Of a stretch of 56,675 nucleotides of DNA, positions 23,009 to 32,510 are shown piece after piece (within the stretch, counting starts at the first letter, position 1; every line of letters starts with the position of its first letter). The notes below the pieces were generated by a model. The model was not told where the DNA came from. It made no database searches and saw nothing but the letters and a program-made list of their open reading frames with translations. The translations under genes and the position numbers were made by a program. The stretch covers positions 1-56,675 of the forward strand of contig JACPIU010000023.1 in NCBI GenBank assembly GCA_016187935.1, read 5' to 3'. This stretch comes from Bdellovibrio sp. (GTDB lineage: Bacteria; Bdellovibrionota; Bacteriovoracia; Bacteriovoracales; Bacteriovoracaceae).

Positions 23009-24439
23009 ATGAAGCTGAATCTTGTTGAGAAAATTACACCCGAGATATGGGAGATAAGGCCATTTGGAAAAATGAATGTACCCGCCCGCATTTACGCCAG
23101 TGAAGATCTGATTTCAAAGATGGATTTAAAAGTCTATGAGCAACTTTGCAATCTCACAATGTTGCCTGGAATTGTCGATATGGCCTACGCCATGCCGGAT
23201 GCGCATTGGGGATATGGCTTTCCGATTGGCGGAGTTGCGGCCTTTGACCCTGAAAAAGGCGGCATCATTTCTGCCGGAGGAGTGGGGTTTGATATTTCTT
23301 GCGGTGTCCGTTTGCTTCATACCAAAATGAAGGTAGCTGAACTCGCGCCTCACAAGGAAACTCTCGCCAATCTGCTTTACAAACGAATTCCCTCAGGAAC
23401 CGGAAGTCGCGGCAAAATAATTTTAAGTGATCAGGACATGAATGATATGTTGATGGGAGGAGCACGATGGGCAGTGGACAAAGGATATGGATCAGCAGCA
23501 GATTTGGATTTCATTGAAGAACATGGACAAATGGCCGGGGCCAATCCAGAGACAATTTCCAAAAGGGCGAAAGAACGGCAAAAAGAGGAAATGGGAACCC
23601 TCGGTTCAGGAAATCATTATCTTGAGATTCAAGATGTCAATGAGATCTTCCATCCGGAGGCGGCTAAAGTTATGGGACTTGAACTGCATGATGTTGTCAT
23701 CAGCATTCATTGCGGTTCCAGAGGACTGGGGCACCAAATTGGCACTGATTATCTGCGCTCAATGATGACAGCATCCAAGCAATATGGAATCTATCTGCCC
23801 GATCGTGAACTTGCCTGTGCCCCCATCCAATCTGATTTAGGGAAAAGTTATCTCGGGGCCATGCGAGGTGCCATTAACTGCGCGCTGGCAAATCGCCAGA
23901 TTATTACACATTTAGTACGAGAGGTTTTTAATGAGGTAATCCCGAATTTGAAATTACGTCTGGTCTATGATGTTTCCCATAATACTTGCAAAAATGAATG
24001 GCACATGGTGAATGGAAAGAAAGTGAACTTATTTGTCCATCGAAAAGGCGCCACCAGGGCCTATGGCCCTGGCCATGAAGATCTCCCGGAAAATTTTAAA
24101 TCCGTGGGGCAACCAGTATTTATAGGCGGAAGTATGGGGGTCGGGTCATTCGTATTGGTTGGCACAAACGAGTGTGAATCGCTGGCCTTCAGTTCTGCCT
24201 GTCACGGCGCTGGTAGGGCCATGAGTCGCACTGAGGCCAAAAAATTCTGGAACGGACCGCAGATCATCAAAGAATTGCGAGAACAGGGAATTGTAATACG
24301 CAGCGGTTCCTATCGTGGTGTCGCCGAGGAAGCTCCCCTCGCCTATAAAGATCTGAAGTCAGTGGTTGATGCTGCTGAAAATGCTAAACTGGCCCTTAAA
24401 GTCGCCCAACTATCTCCCCATATTTGCGTCAAGGGGTAG
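23009..24439 (+). CDS. rtcB: tRNA-splicing/RNA repair ligase RtcB
   Basis: 476 residues. RtcB joins RNA 2',3'-cyclic phosphate or 3'-phosphate ends to 5'-OH ends with GTP and manganese. The metal-binding Asp and Cys are visible in GGVGFDISCGVR (Cys98), histidines in PDAHWGYG and VISIHCGSRGLGHQIG, and the guanylylated His region in VHRKGATRAYGPGH. AGGAGG is seven bases upstream of the ATG. With archease it forms an RNA repair operon. The gene converges with ppsA, with only about five bases between the stops. Confidence 0.96.
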   Translation: MKLNLVEKITPEIWEIRPFGKMNVPARIYASEDLISKMDLKVYEQLCNLTMLPGIVDMAYAMPDAHWGYGFPIGGVAAFDPEKGGIISAGGVGFDISCGVRLLHTKMKVAELAPHKETLANLLYKRIPSGTGSRGKIILSDQDMNDMLMGGARWAVDKGYGSAADLDFIEEHGQMAGANPETISKRAKERQKEEMGTLGSGNHYLEIQDVNEIFHPEAAKVMGLELHDVVISIHCGSRGLGHQIGTDYLRSMMTASKQYGIYLPDRELACAPIQSDLGKSYLGAMRGAINCALANRQIITHLVREVFNEVIPNLKLRLVYDVSHNTCKNEWHMVNGKKVNLFVHRKGATRAYGPGHEDLPENFKSVGQPVFIGGSMGVGSFVLVGTNECESLAFSSACHGAGRAMSRTEAKKFWNGPQIIKELREQGIVIRSGSYRGVAEEAPLAYKDLKSVVDAAENAKLALKVAQLSPHICVKG

Positions 24440-24444
24440 TGGCC

Positions 24445-26838
24445 TTATTTCATTTGATTTTCTATTTCCAGCACAACTTCAGTTATCTTCAAAACAGCAT
24501 CAGCATTCAGTGAAATACTATCGATTCCCTGCTGAACTAAAAATCGCGCGAATTCAGGATCATCACTTGGCCTTTGACCACACAGACCAATTTTTCGTCC
24601 CTTCCGATGTGCTCCCTTGATCGCCGTTTGTATCATTTTAAGAACGGCAGGATCGTTTTCATTGAAAAGATAGGAGAGAAGATCGCTATCTCGATCAACT
24701 CCTAAAGTTAGCTGAGTCAAATCATTCGATCCGATGGAAAAACCATCAAAAATCTCGCCGAATTCCTCCGCCAGAAGAACATTGCTGGGAATTTCACACA
24801 TGACGTAAACCTCTAATCCATGCTTCCCCTGTTGCAATCCATATTTTTGCATTTCCTGTAACACTTTCTTGCCCTCATCCACCGTGCGACAAAAAGGCAC
24901 CATGACTTTTAAATTAGTGAGTCCCATTTCTTCTCTCACTCTTTGAAGCGCCATACATTCTAAACCAAATGCTGAGGCATAACGTTCATGATAATAGCGT
25001 GAAGCTCCACGAAAACCGATCATAGGGTTTTCCTCTTTCAATTCAAAAGCTTCACCACCAAGCAGATGCTCATATTCATTACTTTTGAAATCGCTTAAAC
25101 GCACGATGACATCTTTGGGATAAAAGGCGGCGGTAATGGTGGCAATACCATAGGCCAGCTGATCAATAAAATATTGTTTCTTGTCTTCGTAGGCGGTTGT
25201 GAGTTGCGCTATTTTCGGTCCAATCTCAGTGCTTGAGATGACATCAAAATGAGTCAAGGCCATGGGATGAATTTTGATTATATTATTAATTATGAATTCC
25301 ATGCGCGCCAACCCCACACCATCATTAGGTATTAATGAAGATTTAAATGCAGTGTGAGGATTAGAAATATTCATCATAATCTTTGTCTTAGGACGAACAA
25401 TTTTGTCTATGGCGACTTGCTTACTTTCAAAGGGAATAAGCCCTTCGTAGACAAAACATTGATCTCCGCTAATACACGATACGGTGACTTCCTGCCCATT
25501 TTTTAATTTGGAAGTCGCATCGCCAGTCCCAACTATCGCAGGTATTCCAAGTTCCCGACTCACGATCGCGGCATGACAAGTTCTGCCTCCCTTATCGGTG
25601 ATAATGGCAGCAGAATTTTTCATATAAGGTTCCCAATCTGGCTCTGTTTTCTCTGCCACCAGGATTTCACCCGGCCTTAAAGACAAAAGGTCTTCATTGG
25701 TATGAATAATGCGAACTCTCCCCTGACCAATTTTCTGTCCCACGCTATCGCCGGTAAGCAGTGTTGCGCCACTACCTTTCAGCGTATACACATCTAACAC
25801 AGCACCGCTCAATTGCGAGTGCACAGTTTCAGGTCTGGCCTGAAGGATAAATAGTTCGCCGCTTATTCCATCCTTGGCCCATTCAATATCCATCGGCATG
25901 TGACCTTTCTTGAGTTGGCCGTAGTGATCCTCGATGGTAAGAGCTTTGCGCGACAACTTCAAAATCTCCTCTTCTGAGAGGCAAAAATTATTTTTTTCTT
26001 TGAAAGATGTAGGCACGTTTCGCACGGCTTTTCCGGCACCTCTTTCATAAATCAGCTTGAATTCCTTAGCGCCAAGTTTTTTATTCAAAATGGGACGACG
26101 CCCCTCACGAAGCATGGGCTTGAAAACAACATATTCATCAGGGTTAACTATACCTTTAACTATATTTTCGCCTAATCCCCATGACGCATTGATGACGATG
26201 GCATCCTTGAAACCCGACTCCGTCTCCAAGGTAAAGATCACACCCGATGATGCCAGATCTGAACGAACCATCATTTGAACACAGACGGAGAGACCGATTT
26301 GCGTTTGTGAAATATGTTTATCTTGACGATAAGAAACGGCACGATCTGTATAGAGTGAAGCAAAACAATAGCGGCATTTTTCCAACAATTCTGATTCGCT
26401 ATAGATGTTGAGATAAGATTCCTGTTGCCCGGCAAAACTAGCATCCGGCAGATCTTCCGCCGTAGCACTGCTTCTCACGGCGACACTGATATTAGCTCCT
26501 TCCTTTTCCTTTAATTGTTGATAGGCCTTAAGAATCTCAGCTTGAATGTTGAGCGGTAATTTCCCATTCATAAGTGCGGTACGGATTTTTTCACTTCTTT
26601 CCGCCAATACATTCTTATTTAACTGCTTCGACGAACCCAGGACATCAATGATCAAACTCTCCAACTTGTTTGCCCGGATATAGTCGTGATAGGCCGGCGT
26701 CGTGATGGCGAACCCGTTCGGAATTTTAATTTCCTTTTGTTTTAACTGTTGGTACATTTCTCCCAGCGAGGCAATTTTTCCACCGACCAGCGGAAGATCT
26801 TTCATGGATATTTCTTCAAACCATTTTATATATTTCAT
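24445..26838 (-). CDS. ppsA: phosphoenolpyruvate synthase
   Basis: 797 residues, standard length. N-terminal ATP-binding domain (LPLVGGKIASLGEMY, VAVRSSATAEDLPDASFAGQ), central swivelling domain with the phospho-His in TDKGGRTCHAAIVSRELGIP (near residue 420), and C-terminal PEP/pyruvate barrel (FCRTVDEGKKVL, FSIGSNDLTQLTLG, GLCGQRPSDDPEFA). It makes PEP from pyruvate, ATP and water. Its ATG overlaps the stop of the upstream ACP gene by one base. As the last gene of the acs-E1-E2-ACP operon it could balance pyruvate use between acetyl-CoA and gluconeogenesis; this is inference. Confidence 0.95.
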   Translation of the reverse strand: MKYIKWFEEISMKDLPLVGGKIASLGEMYQQLKQKEIKIPNGFAITTPAYHDYIRANKLESLIIDVLGSSKQLNKNVLAERSEKIRTALMNGKLPLNIQAEILKAYQQLKEKEGANISVAVRSSATAEDLPDASFAGQQESYLNIYSESELLEKCRYCFASLYTDRAVSYRQDKHISQTQIGLSVCVQMMVRSDLASSGVIFTLETESGFKDAIVINASWGLGENIVKGIVNPDEYVVFKPMLREGRRPILNKKLGAKEFKLIYERGAGKAVRNVPTSFKEKNNFCLSEEEILKLSRKALTIEDHYGQLKKGHMPMDIEWAKDGISGELFILQARPETVHSQLSGAVLDVYTLKGSGATLLTGDSVGQKIGQGRVRIIHTNEDLLSLRPGEILVAEKTEPDWEPYMKNSAAIITDKGGRTCHAAIVSRELGIPAIVGTGDATSKLKNGQEVTVSCISGDQCFVYEGLIPFESKQVAIDKIVRPKTKIMMNISNPHTAFKSSLIPNDGVGLARMEFIINNIIKIHPMALTHFDVISSTEIGPKIAQLTTAYEDKKQYFIDQLAYGIATITAAFYPKDVIVRLSDFKSNEYEHLLGGEAFELKEENPMIGFRGASRYYHERYASAFGLECMALQRVREEMGLTNLKVMVPFCRTVDEGKKVLQEMQKYGLQQGKHGLEVYVMCEIPSNVLLAEEFGEIFDGFSIGSNDLTQLTLGVDRDSDLLSYLFNENDPAVLKMIQTAIKGAHRKGRKIGLCGQRPSDDPEFARFLVQQGIDSISLNADAVLKITEVVLEIENQMK

Positions 26839-27089
26839 TAGGTCTCCTTACCTTTCGCCATGATGAAATCAATCAGCTGTTTTAGATTTTTAAGTTCGGC
26901 CAGTGTTGAATCTGGAATCACAATATTGATGTTTTTCTGGAGCAAGACAATGATATTGTAAAAATCAAAGGAGTCGATATCAACTTGGTCTCTAAGGGGC
27001 AGATTCTTATCTAAGTTGTCAAAGTTGATTTCAGGTGTAATTTGCCGAAAGACATTTTTTAAAATCTCATGAACTTTTTCCTTTTCCAT
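26838..27089 (-). CDS. acyl carrier protein-like protein
   Basis: 83 residues with the four-helix ACP pattern. Ser40 in DIDSFDFYNI is the expected phosphopantetheine site, with F in place of the more usual L after the Ser. The protein is more basic than typical fatty-acid ACPs (KNINIV, NLKQLIDFIMAKGKET). It lies between the E2 gene and ppsA. A free-standing ACP in a pyruvate-dehydrogenase-like operon is unusual; it may carry the acyl group loaded by the acyl-CoA synthetase or released from the E2 lipoyl arm. Confidence 0.85.
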   Translation of the reverse strand: MEKEKVHEILKNVFRQITPEINFDNLDKNLPLRDQVDIDSFDFYNIIVLLQKNINIVIPDSTLAELKNLKQLIDFIMAKGKET

Positions 27090-27104
27090 TATGGCCTCGT
27101 TTTT

Positions 27105-28085
27105 TCATAGAGTTGATGGATTATTTAATTTTCTGTCGATCTCATTTAAAAATTTTGCGCCCAACAATCCATCGCTCACCCGATGATCCGCTGAAAGAGT
27201 CAGATCAATCACGAATCCCGCTCTCATTTGCCCGTCAACAATGATCGCCTCTTTCCTGATACGCCCGAGCCCCACCATGGCAACTTGTGGTGGAAAAATT
27301 ATTCCGTAAACTTCATCACTTCCCAGATCACCGATATTGGTGACGGTAAGCGTTCCATCTGTCAATTCAGAATTTTTCAAACCTCCTTCTCGAGTGCGCA
27401 CCACTAAATCCTGATAGGCGTGATTAAATTCAGCTAACGTCATTTTCTGGGCCTGTAAAACCGCAGGAACCATCACCGCTCCATCTTTGAGAGCAATGGC
27501 CGTTCCCACATTGACATCGCTGGAAGGGACAAATTTCCCATCGCGATAGTGACCATTCATCTCAGGATGCTTCTCAAGCGCCAGGCAGATTGCTCTATGC
27601 AATACAGCAGGGATTAATAATCGATTCTCGACCGGAAGAAGACTATTTTTCTCATCCAGCCAATTCATGAAATTATCTAATAATACCCGACGCTTCAAAT
27701 AATAATGGGGAATTTCCTGTTTTGATTTTGTCATGGCCTTGCTTATGGCCTCACGCAAATTAATTCCTGTAAAGCTTGCAGGAATTTTTTCGCTTTCTAC
27801 CAAAGGACGATCAACTTTCAAACCGGCCGTGAGGATTTCCTGACTTTCATCGATCTCGAAAATCGCAAGAGGATGATTAACGGCGACGACGTCACCTTCC
27901 TTGGCCAAAAGCTCGAGAACAGTTCCGGTGCGAAAGCTTTCAATATCGACAACAGACTTGGTCGTTTCAATCTGAGCTACCACTTGACCTCTTTTAACTT
28001 GGTCACCGACTTTGATTTTCCACTTCATAAGTTTTCCTTCATTCATGTCAGCACCAAGTGAAGGCATCGTGAAGTTGTATTTCAT
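27105..28085 (-). CDS. dihydrolipoamide acyltransferase (E2), lacking the subunit-binding domain
   Basis: 326 residues. A lipoyl domain at about 1-78 carries the lipoyl Lys in ETTKSVV (Lys43). The catalytic domain runs from about 105 to the end and contains the HRxxDG-type active site DHRVSDG and the GTLTVTNIGDLGSD block. Normal E2 proteins have a 35-residue peripheral subunit-binding domain between these; here a short linker joins them, so docking of E1 and E3 is not by the usual route. It overlaps E1 beta by four bases. No E3 gene is visible, so E3 must come from elsewhere. Confidence 0.9.
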   Translation of the reverse strand: MKYNFTMPSLGADMNEGKLMKWKIKVGDQVKRGQVVAQIETTKSVVDIESFRTGTVLELLAKEGDVVAVNHPLAIFEIDESQEILTAGLKVDRPLVESEKIPASFTGINLREAISKAMTKSKQEIPHYYLKRRVLLDNFMNWLDEKNSLLPVENRLLIPAVLHRAICLALEKHPEMNGHYRDGKFVPSSDVNVGTAIALKDGAVMVPAVLQAQKMTLAEFNHAYQDLVVRTREGGLKNSELTDGTLTVTNIGDLGSDEVYGIIFPPQVAMVGLGRIRKEAIIVDGQMRAGFVIDLTLSADHRVSDGLLGAKFLNEIDRKLNNPSTL

Positions 28086-29074
28086 ACAAGCATCTCCTGC
28101 ATTTTATGGATGATATCTTTGATTTGGGGAATCGAGGCGTCTTCCATGTGCTTTGCATAGGCCATGGGGACCTCCCGTCTGCATAATCTTTGAACAGGAT
28201 AATCCAATCCTGAAAAACAATTTTCCATGATCCGCGCCGAAATTTCGGCAGATAGGCCGCCTGATTTCCAATCTTCATCCACAATCAAGACCCGACGAGT
28301 TTTTGAAATTGACTTAAAAATAGTTTTTTCATCCAAGGGGCGCAGACATCTTAAATCGATGACTTCGACATCGAGTCCGGATTTAAGCAATTCTTCAGAG
28401 GCCTGCAAACATCTGCTAAGCATTCCGCCATAAGAAATGACCGTTAGCGACTTTCCTGTCTTTCGCAATTTTGCTTGGTATGGATAAAAATTTTCGGGCC
28501 TGTCATCACACTCTTCTTTTAAACCAAACAGCATGGCGTGTTCGAAAATGAGCACCGGATTGGGATCATTGATGGCAAATCCTAACATGTATCGGGCATC
28601 TTCCACTGTTGCAGGCGCCAAAATTTTTAAACCCGGGATATGAGCTAGCCAACCCTCGAAAGAATTAGAATGCTGTGCCCCAAGTTGTCTTCCTCCTCCT
28701 GTCGTCAGACGAATGACCAGGGGAAGTGTGAGTTGCCCACCCGACATATAGCGCATAAAGGCCGCCGAATTGATAATCTGGTCTAATGCCAAAAGACTAA
28801 AATTAACAGTCATAATTTCCACTATTGGTTTTAAACCACCAAGAGCGGCACCAATCGCCAAGCCAGTAAAACCTGCTTCAGAAAGGGGCGCATCCATGAT
28901 TTTCTCAGGACCTAACTCCTGCAAAAAGTCCATGGTAACGGCATAAGTCCCACCATAGGCCCCGATATCTTCGCCGATTAAAAAAGTTTTTTCATCTTTC
29001 AACAGGACTTCTTTTAGGCCCTCTCTCAAAGCTTCCCTATAGCTCAGATTCTTCTTTGAAAAGTTGCGATTCAT
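28082..29074 (-). CDS. 2-oxoacid dehydrogenase E1 component, beta subunit
   Basis: 330 residues with the transketolase pyrimidine-binding fold (FLIGEDIGAYGGTYAVTMDFLQELGP, DAPLSEAGFTGLAIGAALGGLKPIVE) and a C-terminal transketolase domain (SYGGMLSRCLQASEELL, RVLIVDEDWKSGG). It pairs with the alpha subunit to decarboxylate a 2-oxoacid with thiamine diphosphate. It overlaps E1 alpha (ATGA) and E2 (ATGA). The pair resembles the two-subunit E1 of pyruvate or acetoin dehydrogenases; substrate choice cannot be read from the sequence. Confidence 0.93.
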   Translation of the reverse strand: MNRNFSKKNLSYREALREGLKEVLLKDEKTFLIGEDIGAYGGTYAVTMDFLQELGPEKIMDAPLSEAGFTGLAIGAALGGLKPIVEIMTVNFSLLALDQIINSAAFMRYMSGGQLTLPLVIRLTTGGGRQLGAQHSNSFEGWLAHIPGLKILAPATVEDARYMLGFAINDPNPVLIFEHAMLFGLKEECDDRPENFYPYQAKLRKTGKSLTVISYGGMLSRCLQASEELLKSGLDVEVIDLRCLRPLDEKTIFKSISKTRRVLIVDEDWKSGGLSAEISARIMENCFSGLDYPVQRLCRREVPMAYAKHMEDASIPQIKDIIHKMQEMLV

Positions 29075-30045
29075 AATTGTTCCGTGATAGGGGTAAAAAC
29101 ATCTTTTTCCAGATCACCAATTTCCTCCGGGGGACTTGAGTCGGCAAATAAGACAGCATCCCTCATTTCCTGCTCGATCTGCTTGTCCAGATTCTTCAAC
29201 TGTTCATCCGAAAGAATCTTTTGCTCCTGCATTTTTTTAACCAAAAACTCTATGGGGCATCGTTCTTTCCATTTTTCCACCTCTGCCTTATCCCGATACT
29301 TCTCCGGATCATACATAGAATGAGGTCGGAAACGGTATGTTTGAAATTCCAGGAAAAAAGGTTTCGATTCCCTATCGATATAATCTAAGGCCATTTTGGT
29401 CTTTTCCACGACATCAAAAATATTCATGCCATCCGCACGGGCAGCTTCCATGACATAAACTTTGGCCCTCATCACCAAGTCGGTTTGTGATTGAGAGCGA
29501 TCGAGCGCCGTTCCCATGGCATAAAAATTATTCTCGCAACAAAAAAGAACGGGGATATGCCAAAGGCTCGCCATATTCATGCTTTCATGAAAAATACCTT
29601 CTGCCATTGCACCTTCACCAAAAAAACAAATGGTGCGACGATTTTCATTCAATCTCTTCGAGGCCAGGGCAAGACCGAGTGATTGAGGGACACCTGACGC
29701 AACAATAGCACCGCCTCCGAAAAAACGATTTTCTACGGAATAGAGATGCATAGATCCTCCCCTTCCTTTACAGCAGCCACCAACTCTTCCAAAAAGTTCG
29801 GCCAGAATCGCTTTGCTGCTGATACCTTTTAACAACGCGTGTGCATGTTCACGATAAGTTCCAATGACATTATCTTTGGGGGAAAGCAGATTGATAACTC
29901 CCGTTGCCACAGCTTCCTGGCCAATATATAGATGCAAGAATCCTCTTATCATTTCTTTGGTGTAAAGTTCGGCACATACTTCTTCCATTCTTCGCACTCG
30001 GCGCATATCTGTGAGTAGTTTTAATTGCATATTTGCATCCATCAA
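29071..30045 (-). CDS. 2-oxoacid dehydrogenase E1 component, alpha subunit
   Basis: 324 residues. The thiamine diphosphate motif runs from GEGAMAEGIF to ENNFYAM, near residues 142-170, and the GRVGGCCKGRGGSMHLYS region precedes it; RFRPHSMYDP follows. This is the alpha subunit of pyruvate/acetoin-type E1. It starts at the ATG overlapping the end of the acyl-CoA synthetase gene by four bases. Gene order acs, E1 alpha, E1 beta, E2, ACP, ppsA on one strand shows a single transcription unit. Confidence 0.93.
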   Translation of the reverse strand: MMDANMQLKLLTDMRRVRRMEEVCAELYTKEMIRGFLHLYIGQEAVATGVINLLSPKDNVIGTYREHAHALLKGISSKAILAELFGRVGGCCKGRGGSMHLYSVENRFFGGGAIVASGVPQSLGLALASKRLNENRRTICFFGEGAMAEGIFHESMNMASLWHIPVLFCCENNFYAMGTALDRSQSQTDLVMRAKVYVMEAARADGMNIFDVVEKTKMALDYIDRESKPFFLEFQTYRFRPHSMYDPEKYRDKAEVEKWKERCPIEFLVKKMQEQKILSDEQLKNLDKQIEQEMRDAVLFADSSPPEEIGDLEKDVFTPITEQL

Positions 30046-31805
30046 GTCGTCTCCATGGTTGAGAGATCACCTTCGTCCAATCCCAATTCTCTGGCCTTTA
30101 ACAAACGTCTCATAATCTTCCCGCTTTTAGTCTTGGGTAGTGTATCAAGGAATGATATTTCTCTGGGTGCGATGGCAACCCCAAGACGCTGTCTGGCAAA
30201 TGCCATAATCTCAAGCTTCAATTCTTCAGTGGCCGGAATGTTTTTCTTAAGCACAACGAATGCCTTGACCTTCTCACCGATGATTGGTTCGGGAAGACCG
30301 ATCACGGCCGATTCCAGCACATGTGCATGTTCCATTAAGGCATTTTCAATCTCAACAGGCCCAATTAGATGTCCTGCGCTTTTAATCACATCATCATTTC
30401 TTCCAACAAACCAATAATATCCATCTTTATCTTTACGGGCCAAGTCACCGGATAAATACCAGTCATCAATAAAGCATTTGGCATATCTCTCATCATCTCC
30501 GAGATAACCACGAAACATACTCGGCCAGCCCTTTTTTACTGCAATTTCCCCCGCAATCTCACTATCTTTGACTTCTTCAATTTTGTTTTGTTTCACATTA
30601 ATCAGTGCCACCTCAATTCCAGGAATGGGTTTTCCCATAGAGCCAGGTTTCACATCCATGCCGGCATAATTTGAAATTATGATTCCTCCGGTCTCTGTTT
30701 GCCACCAATTGTCATGGAGAATAATGTTAAGATTCTTTTTTGCCCACAAAACCACTTCAGGATTCAAGGCCTCACCGACACTTGCAGCATAACGGACCGA
30801 TGAAAAATCATATTTTGATGGCAAGTCTTCACCTGCTTTCATCAGCATTCGCATACCTGTTGGAGCTGTATACCAGACAGAGACTTTAAACGTTTGCAAA
30901 ATTTCATACCAGCGCGTGGCATTGAAATCCGCTTCATCAATTAAAAGCGTTACTCCGTTGCACAACGGTGAGATAATTCCATAGGAAGTTCCAGTTACCC
31001 AACCAGGATCGGCAGTACACCAAAAAACATCATCCTGCTTGAAGTCAAAGGCCCATTTACGTGATAATTTGTGATAGATAACCGCACCATGAACATGCAT
31101 AGCACCCTTCGGACGCCCCGTTGTACCGCTGGTAAAATGTAACAAGGCCAAATCTTCGGAGTGCGTTTTTTCTAACAAAACCGCCTCATCTGAATCGGCA
31201 AGTAATTTTTCAAAATCATAATAGTTGGGAATATTTTTAGCGCTGCCATCATCATCTAAAATAATAAGACTTTCGAGTGAAATAAGCTGGCCTCGGATAG
31301 GAGCGATCTTCTTATGGTAAAGAGAAGCTAAAGTAAACAGAACTTTGCCATTGCCCTTGGACATTCTCGCCAAAATCGGCTCAGGTCCAAAAACTGAAAA
31401 CAATGGTGCAAAGACTAAACCTGCCCCCATGGTCCCCAATGCCGTGATATAGGTTTGAGGCAAGCGCGGGCCTAGAGAGAAGAGTACATCGCCTTTCTTA
31501 TGTCCTATTCTTTTTAAAGAATGCGCGAATCGTCGCACCTGCCGTAAAAGTTCAAGATAAGTTATTTCCTTGAAATCATTTTTATCCTGAGGCCAAGATT
31601 TTCCAATAAAGCGGAGAGCGACTTTATTTTCGTTACCTTGCCTGCTATGGGCCCCAACGGCCAGATCGGCGATATTGACAAAACCTGAGTTTCCCGCCAA
31701 AAGAATTTCACTTTCCTTTTGCCATGAAAAGTCACTTGCCAACTGTGACTCATTTAAATTGGCCTTTCGTTTCTGTTGCTCGTTCTTTTTAAATATATTA
31801 TCCAT
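30042..31805 (-). CDS. AMP-forming acyl-CoA synthetase, acetyl-CoA synthetase-like
   Basis: 587 residues of the ANL superfamily. The AMP-binding loop is LHFTSGTTGRPKGAMHVHGA; the WWQTETGG motif marks acetyl/propionyl-type synthetases; the catalytic Lys is in KTKSGKIMRRLLKA near the C-terminus. It activates a short fatty acid to the CoA thioester. It is the first gene of the operon, with about 150 nt to the palindrome before dps. No strong ribosome site is seen at 31805. It is shorter than the usual 650-residue AcsA, mainly at the N-terminus. Confidence 0.93.
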   Translation of the reverse strand: MDNIFKKNEQQKRKANLNESQLASDFSWQKESEILLAGNSGFVNIADLAVGAHSRQGNENKVALRFIGKSWPQDKNDFKEITYLELLRQVRRFAHSLKRIGHKKGDVLFSLGPRLPQTYITALGTMGAGLVFAPLFSVFGPEPILARMSKGNGKVLFTLASLYHKKIAPIRGQLISLESLIILDDDGSAKNIPNYYDFEKLLADSDEAVLLEKTHSEDLALLHFTSGTTGRPKGAMHVHGAVIYHKLSRKWAFDFKQDDVFWCTADPGWVTGTSYGIISPLCNGVTLLIDEADFNATRWYEILQTFKVSVWYTAPTGMRMLMKAGEDLPSKYDFSSVRYAASVGEALNPEVVLWAKKNLNIILHDNWWQTETGGIIISNYAGMDVKPGSMGKPIPGIEVALINVKQNKIEEVKDSEIAGEIAVKKGWPSMFRGYLGDDERYAKCFIDDWYLSGDLARKDKDGYYWFVGRNDDVIKSAGHLIGPVEIENALMEHAHVLESAVIGLPEPIIGEKVKAFVVLKKNIPATEELKLEIMAFARQRLGVAIAPREISFLDTLPKTKSGKIMRRLLKARELGLDEGDLSTMETT

Positions 31806-31957
31806 AATTACTGATTATCCTGATTAGGCACAATTGTTCCCTGATAAATTATATAACTTCCCTTTTTCTTGGAAATGACTTCTTACCATCATGCCTGAAA
31901 TTTCAAACCAACAAATTTATCAATCTGTTCGATAATAATCCGCATCTTTTTCTCCGA

Positions 31958-31978
31958 ATATGTATCAATTATACATAT
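31958..31978. promoter_or_regulatory. perfect palindromic operator between dps and the acs operon
   Basis: ATATGTAT at 31958-31965, spacer CAATT, and ATACATAT at 31971-31978: perfect 8-bp arms. It lies about 55 bp upstream of the dps ATG and about 150 bp from the divergent acs start, where a dimeric repressor or activator could control both. It does not match the PerR, Fur or OxyR consensus sequences I know. An AT-rich TTTATAA stretch near 32013 could serve as a -10 for dps. Confidence 0.6.
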
Positions 31979-32031
31979 CCATTTTTTTGATTAAAAATTG
32001 CTTTATAAAAGCAAAAAGTCTGGAGGCCATT

Positions 32032-32499
32032 ATGAAAAAGTTAAATACAGGAATCGAAGAGATGGATAGACGAACTATTGCTGATGGATTGTCACGATTA
32101 CTGGCAGATACTTACATGGTCTATCTTCAAACTCATAACTTTCATTGGAATGTGACCGGCCCGCTATTTGGTTCACTTCATCCCATGCTTGAAAAGCAAT
32201 ATAAGGAATTGGCGGAAGCCACTGATTTGATTGCCGAGCGTATCCGAGCATTAGGATTCCCGGCCCCGGCCACGCTGATGGAATTTGCCGAGCTAACATC
32301 GATCAAAGAGGGACGAGGAGTTCCAAAGGCCGAAGATATGATTGAAATTCTGGTCGATGGACATGAGGCCATTGTTCGACGTACACGAGATATTGTGCCC
32401 ATGATCACTGAATACTACGATGAATCCACTCTCACACTTCTGGCCGATCGTCGATTGGCGCACGAAAAAACGGCATGGATGCTTCGTAGCATTTTATAG
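32032..32499 (+). CDS. Dps-family ferritin-like DNA protection protein
   Basis: 155 residues from ATG 32032, which has GGAGG five bases upstream; an earlier in-frame start adds 24 residues with no ribosome site. The Dps core is visible: LQTHNFHWNVTGPLF with the ferroxidase His, then ATDLIAERIRALG with the D-x3-E ligands at the dimer interface, and a final helix with HEKTAW. It forms a 12-subunit shell that stores iron and removes peroxide. It has no basic N-terminal tail. Its placement beside chaperones and the RNA repair operon fits a stress island. Confidence 0.93.
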   Translation: MKKLNTGIEEMDRRTIADGLSRLLADTYMVYLQTHNFHWNVTGPLFGSLHPMLEKQYKELAEATDLIAERIRALGFPAPATLMEFAELTSIKEGRGVPKAEDMIEILVDGHEAIVRRTRDIVPMITEYYDESTLTLLADRRLAHEKTAWMLRSIL

Positions 32500-32510
32500 T
32501 TCATTATATA

